Origin: Piscinibacter caeni
Lineage (GTDB): Bacteria > Pseudomonadota > Gammaproteobacteria > Burkholderiales > Burkholderiaceae_C
Assembly: GCA_003265685.1 (NCBI GenBank)
Contig: QJOU01000030.1
Coordinates: forward strand, 21,234-85,233
Direction: 5' to 3'
Length of the DNA: 64,000 bases
A model generated the notes under the pieces. The model made no database searches and was not told where the DNA came from. It was given only the letters and a program-made list of their open reading frames with translations. The position numbers were made by a program, and so were the translations under genes. Shown here piece by piece: positions 63,907 through 64,000 of the stretch (position 1 is its first letter; every line of letters begins with the position of its first letter).

Positions 63907-64000
63907 GCCTCTCACATAGGCTCGATCTCGATCGCACGAATCTGGTCGGCAGCTGTTCGCCTCGAGCTGCCTTTGGAAGTCCGCTTCATGCGTTGAATCG

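Overview
The window is about 70% GC, densely coded and without rRNA, tRNA or CRISPR. Gene content (RavA/ViaA pair, ApaG, Gcr-type 'site-specific recombinase', fused indolepyruvate:ferredoxin oxidoreductase, YceI/cytochrome b561 cluster, NarXL-NarK1K2-NarGHJI, FccAB-like sulfide dehydrogenase) points to a betaproteobacterium of the order Burkholderiales, probably near Rubrivivax, Leptothrix or Sphaerotilus. It looks like ordinary chromosome: I see no integrase, transposase or phage block.

Layout. 1-6.3 kb: a DUF1501/DUF1800 secreted pair (partial at the left edge) and a MoxR ATPase/VWA pair, all on minus. 6.3-10.2 kb: a TRAP transporter operon with a clear promoter and a post-dctP hairpin. 10.3-12.6 kb: cytochrome b561 followed by three YceI proteins. 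12.8-18.1 kb: a lipoprotein, IorAB and its divergent Lrp-type regulator. 18.1-26.9 kb: cell-envelope and housekeeping genes (DUF6515, mltA, a 41-residue membrane protein, Gcr-like membrane protein, apaG, rpe, J-domain protein, MocR regulator, DUF2917, lipase). 27-30.4 kb: a metallophosphoesterase overlapping a CHAT caspase-like protease, divergent from the lipase.

30.4-47.3 kb is a nitrate respiration island: an FNR-type box, narX, narL, an unknown gene, a single receiver protein, a chemoreceptor with NarX-like features, narK1, narK2, narGHJI and a parvulin. 47.3-52.3 kb carries carbonic anhydrase, an Lrp/LysE divergent pair, a membrane protein, a nitronate monooxygenase-like enzyme and an alcohol dehydrogenase. 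52.3-55.1 kb carries two NnrS-type membrane proteins and a DUF59 protein around a second FNR-type box. 55.2-59.9 kb has a chemoreceptor with a candidate sigma-28 promoter, a 5'-nucleotidase, an OlsB-like acyltransferase and a small secreted protein. 60-63.9 kb is a sulfur-oxidation group: ArsR/SoxR-like regulator, cytochrome c, SoxW-like thioredoxin, SoxH-like metallohydrolase, and divergent FccA/FccB-like sulfide dehydrogenase.

Together the genes describe a respiratory generalist that can use nitrate under low oxygen, manage nitric oxide stress and oxidise sulfide. A recurring feature is a -10-like hexamer placed 6-8 bases before the start codon with no Shine-Dalgarno, suggesting many leaderless mRNAs. 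In two places an FNR-type palindrome is centred about 41.5 bases from the start codon itself, so the transcript would begin at the ATG. The most speculative item is the lipase / metallophosphoesterase / CHAT protease trio, which could be an undescribed protease-controlled effector module.
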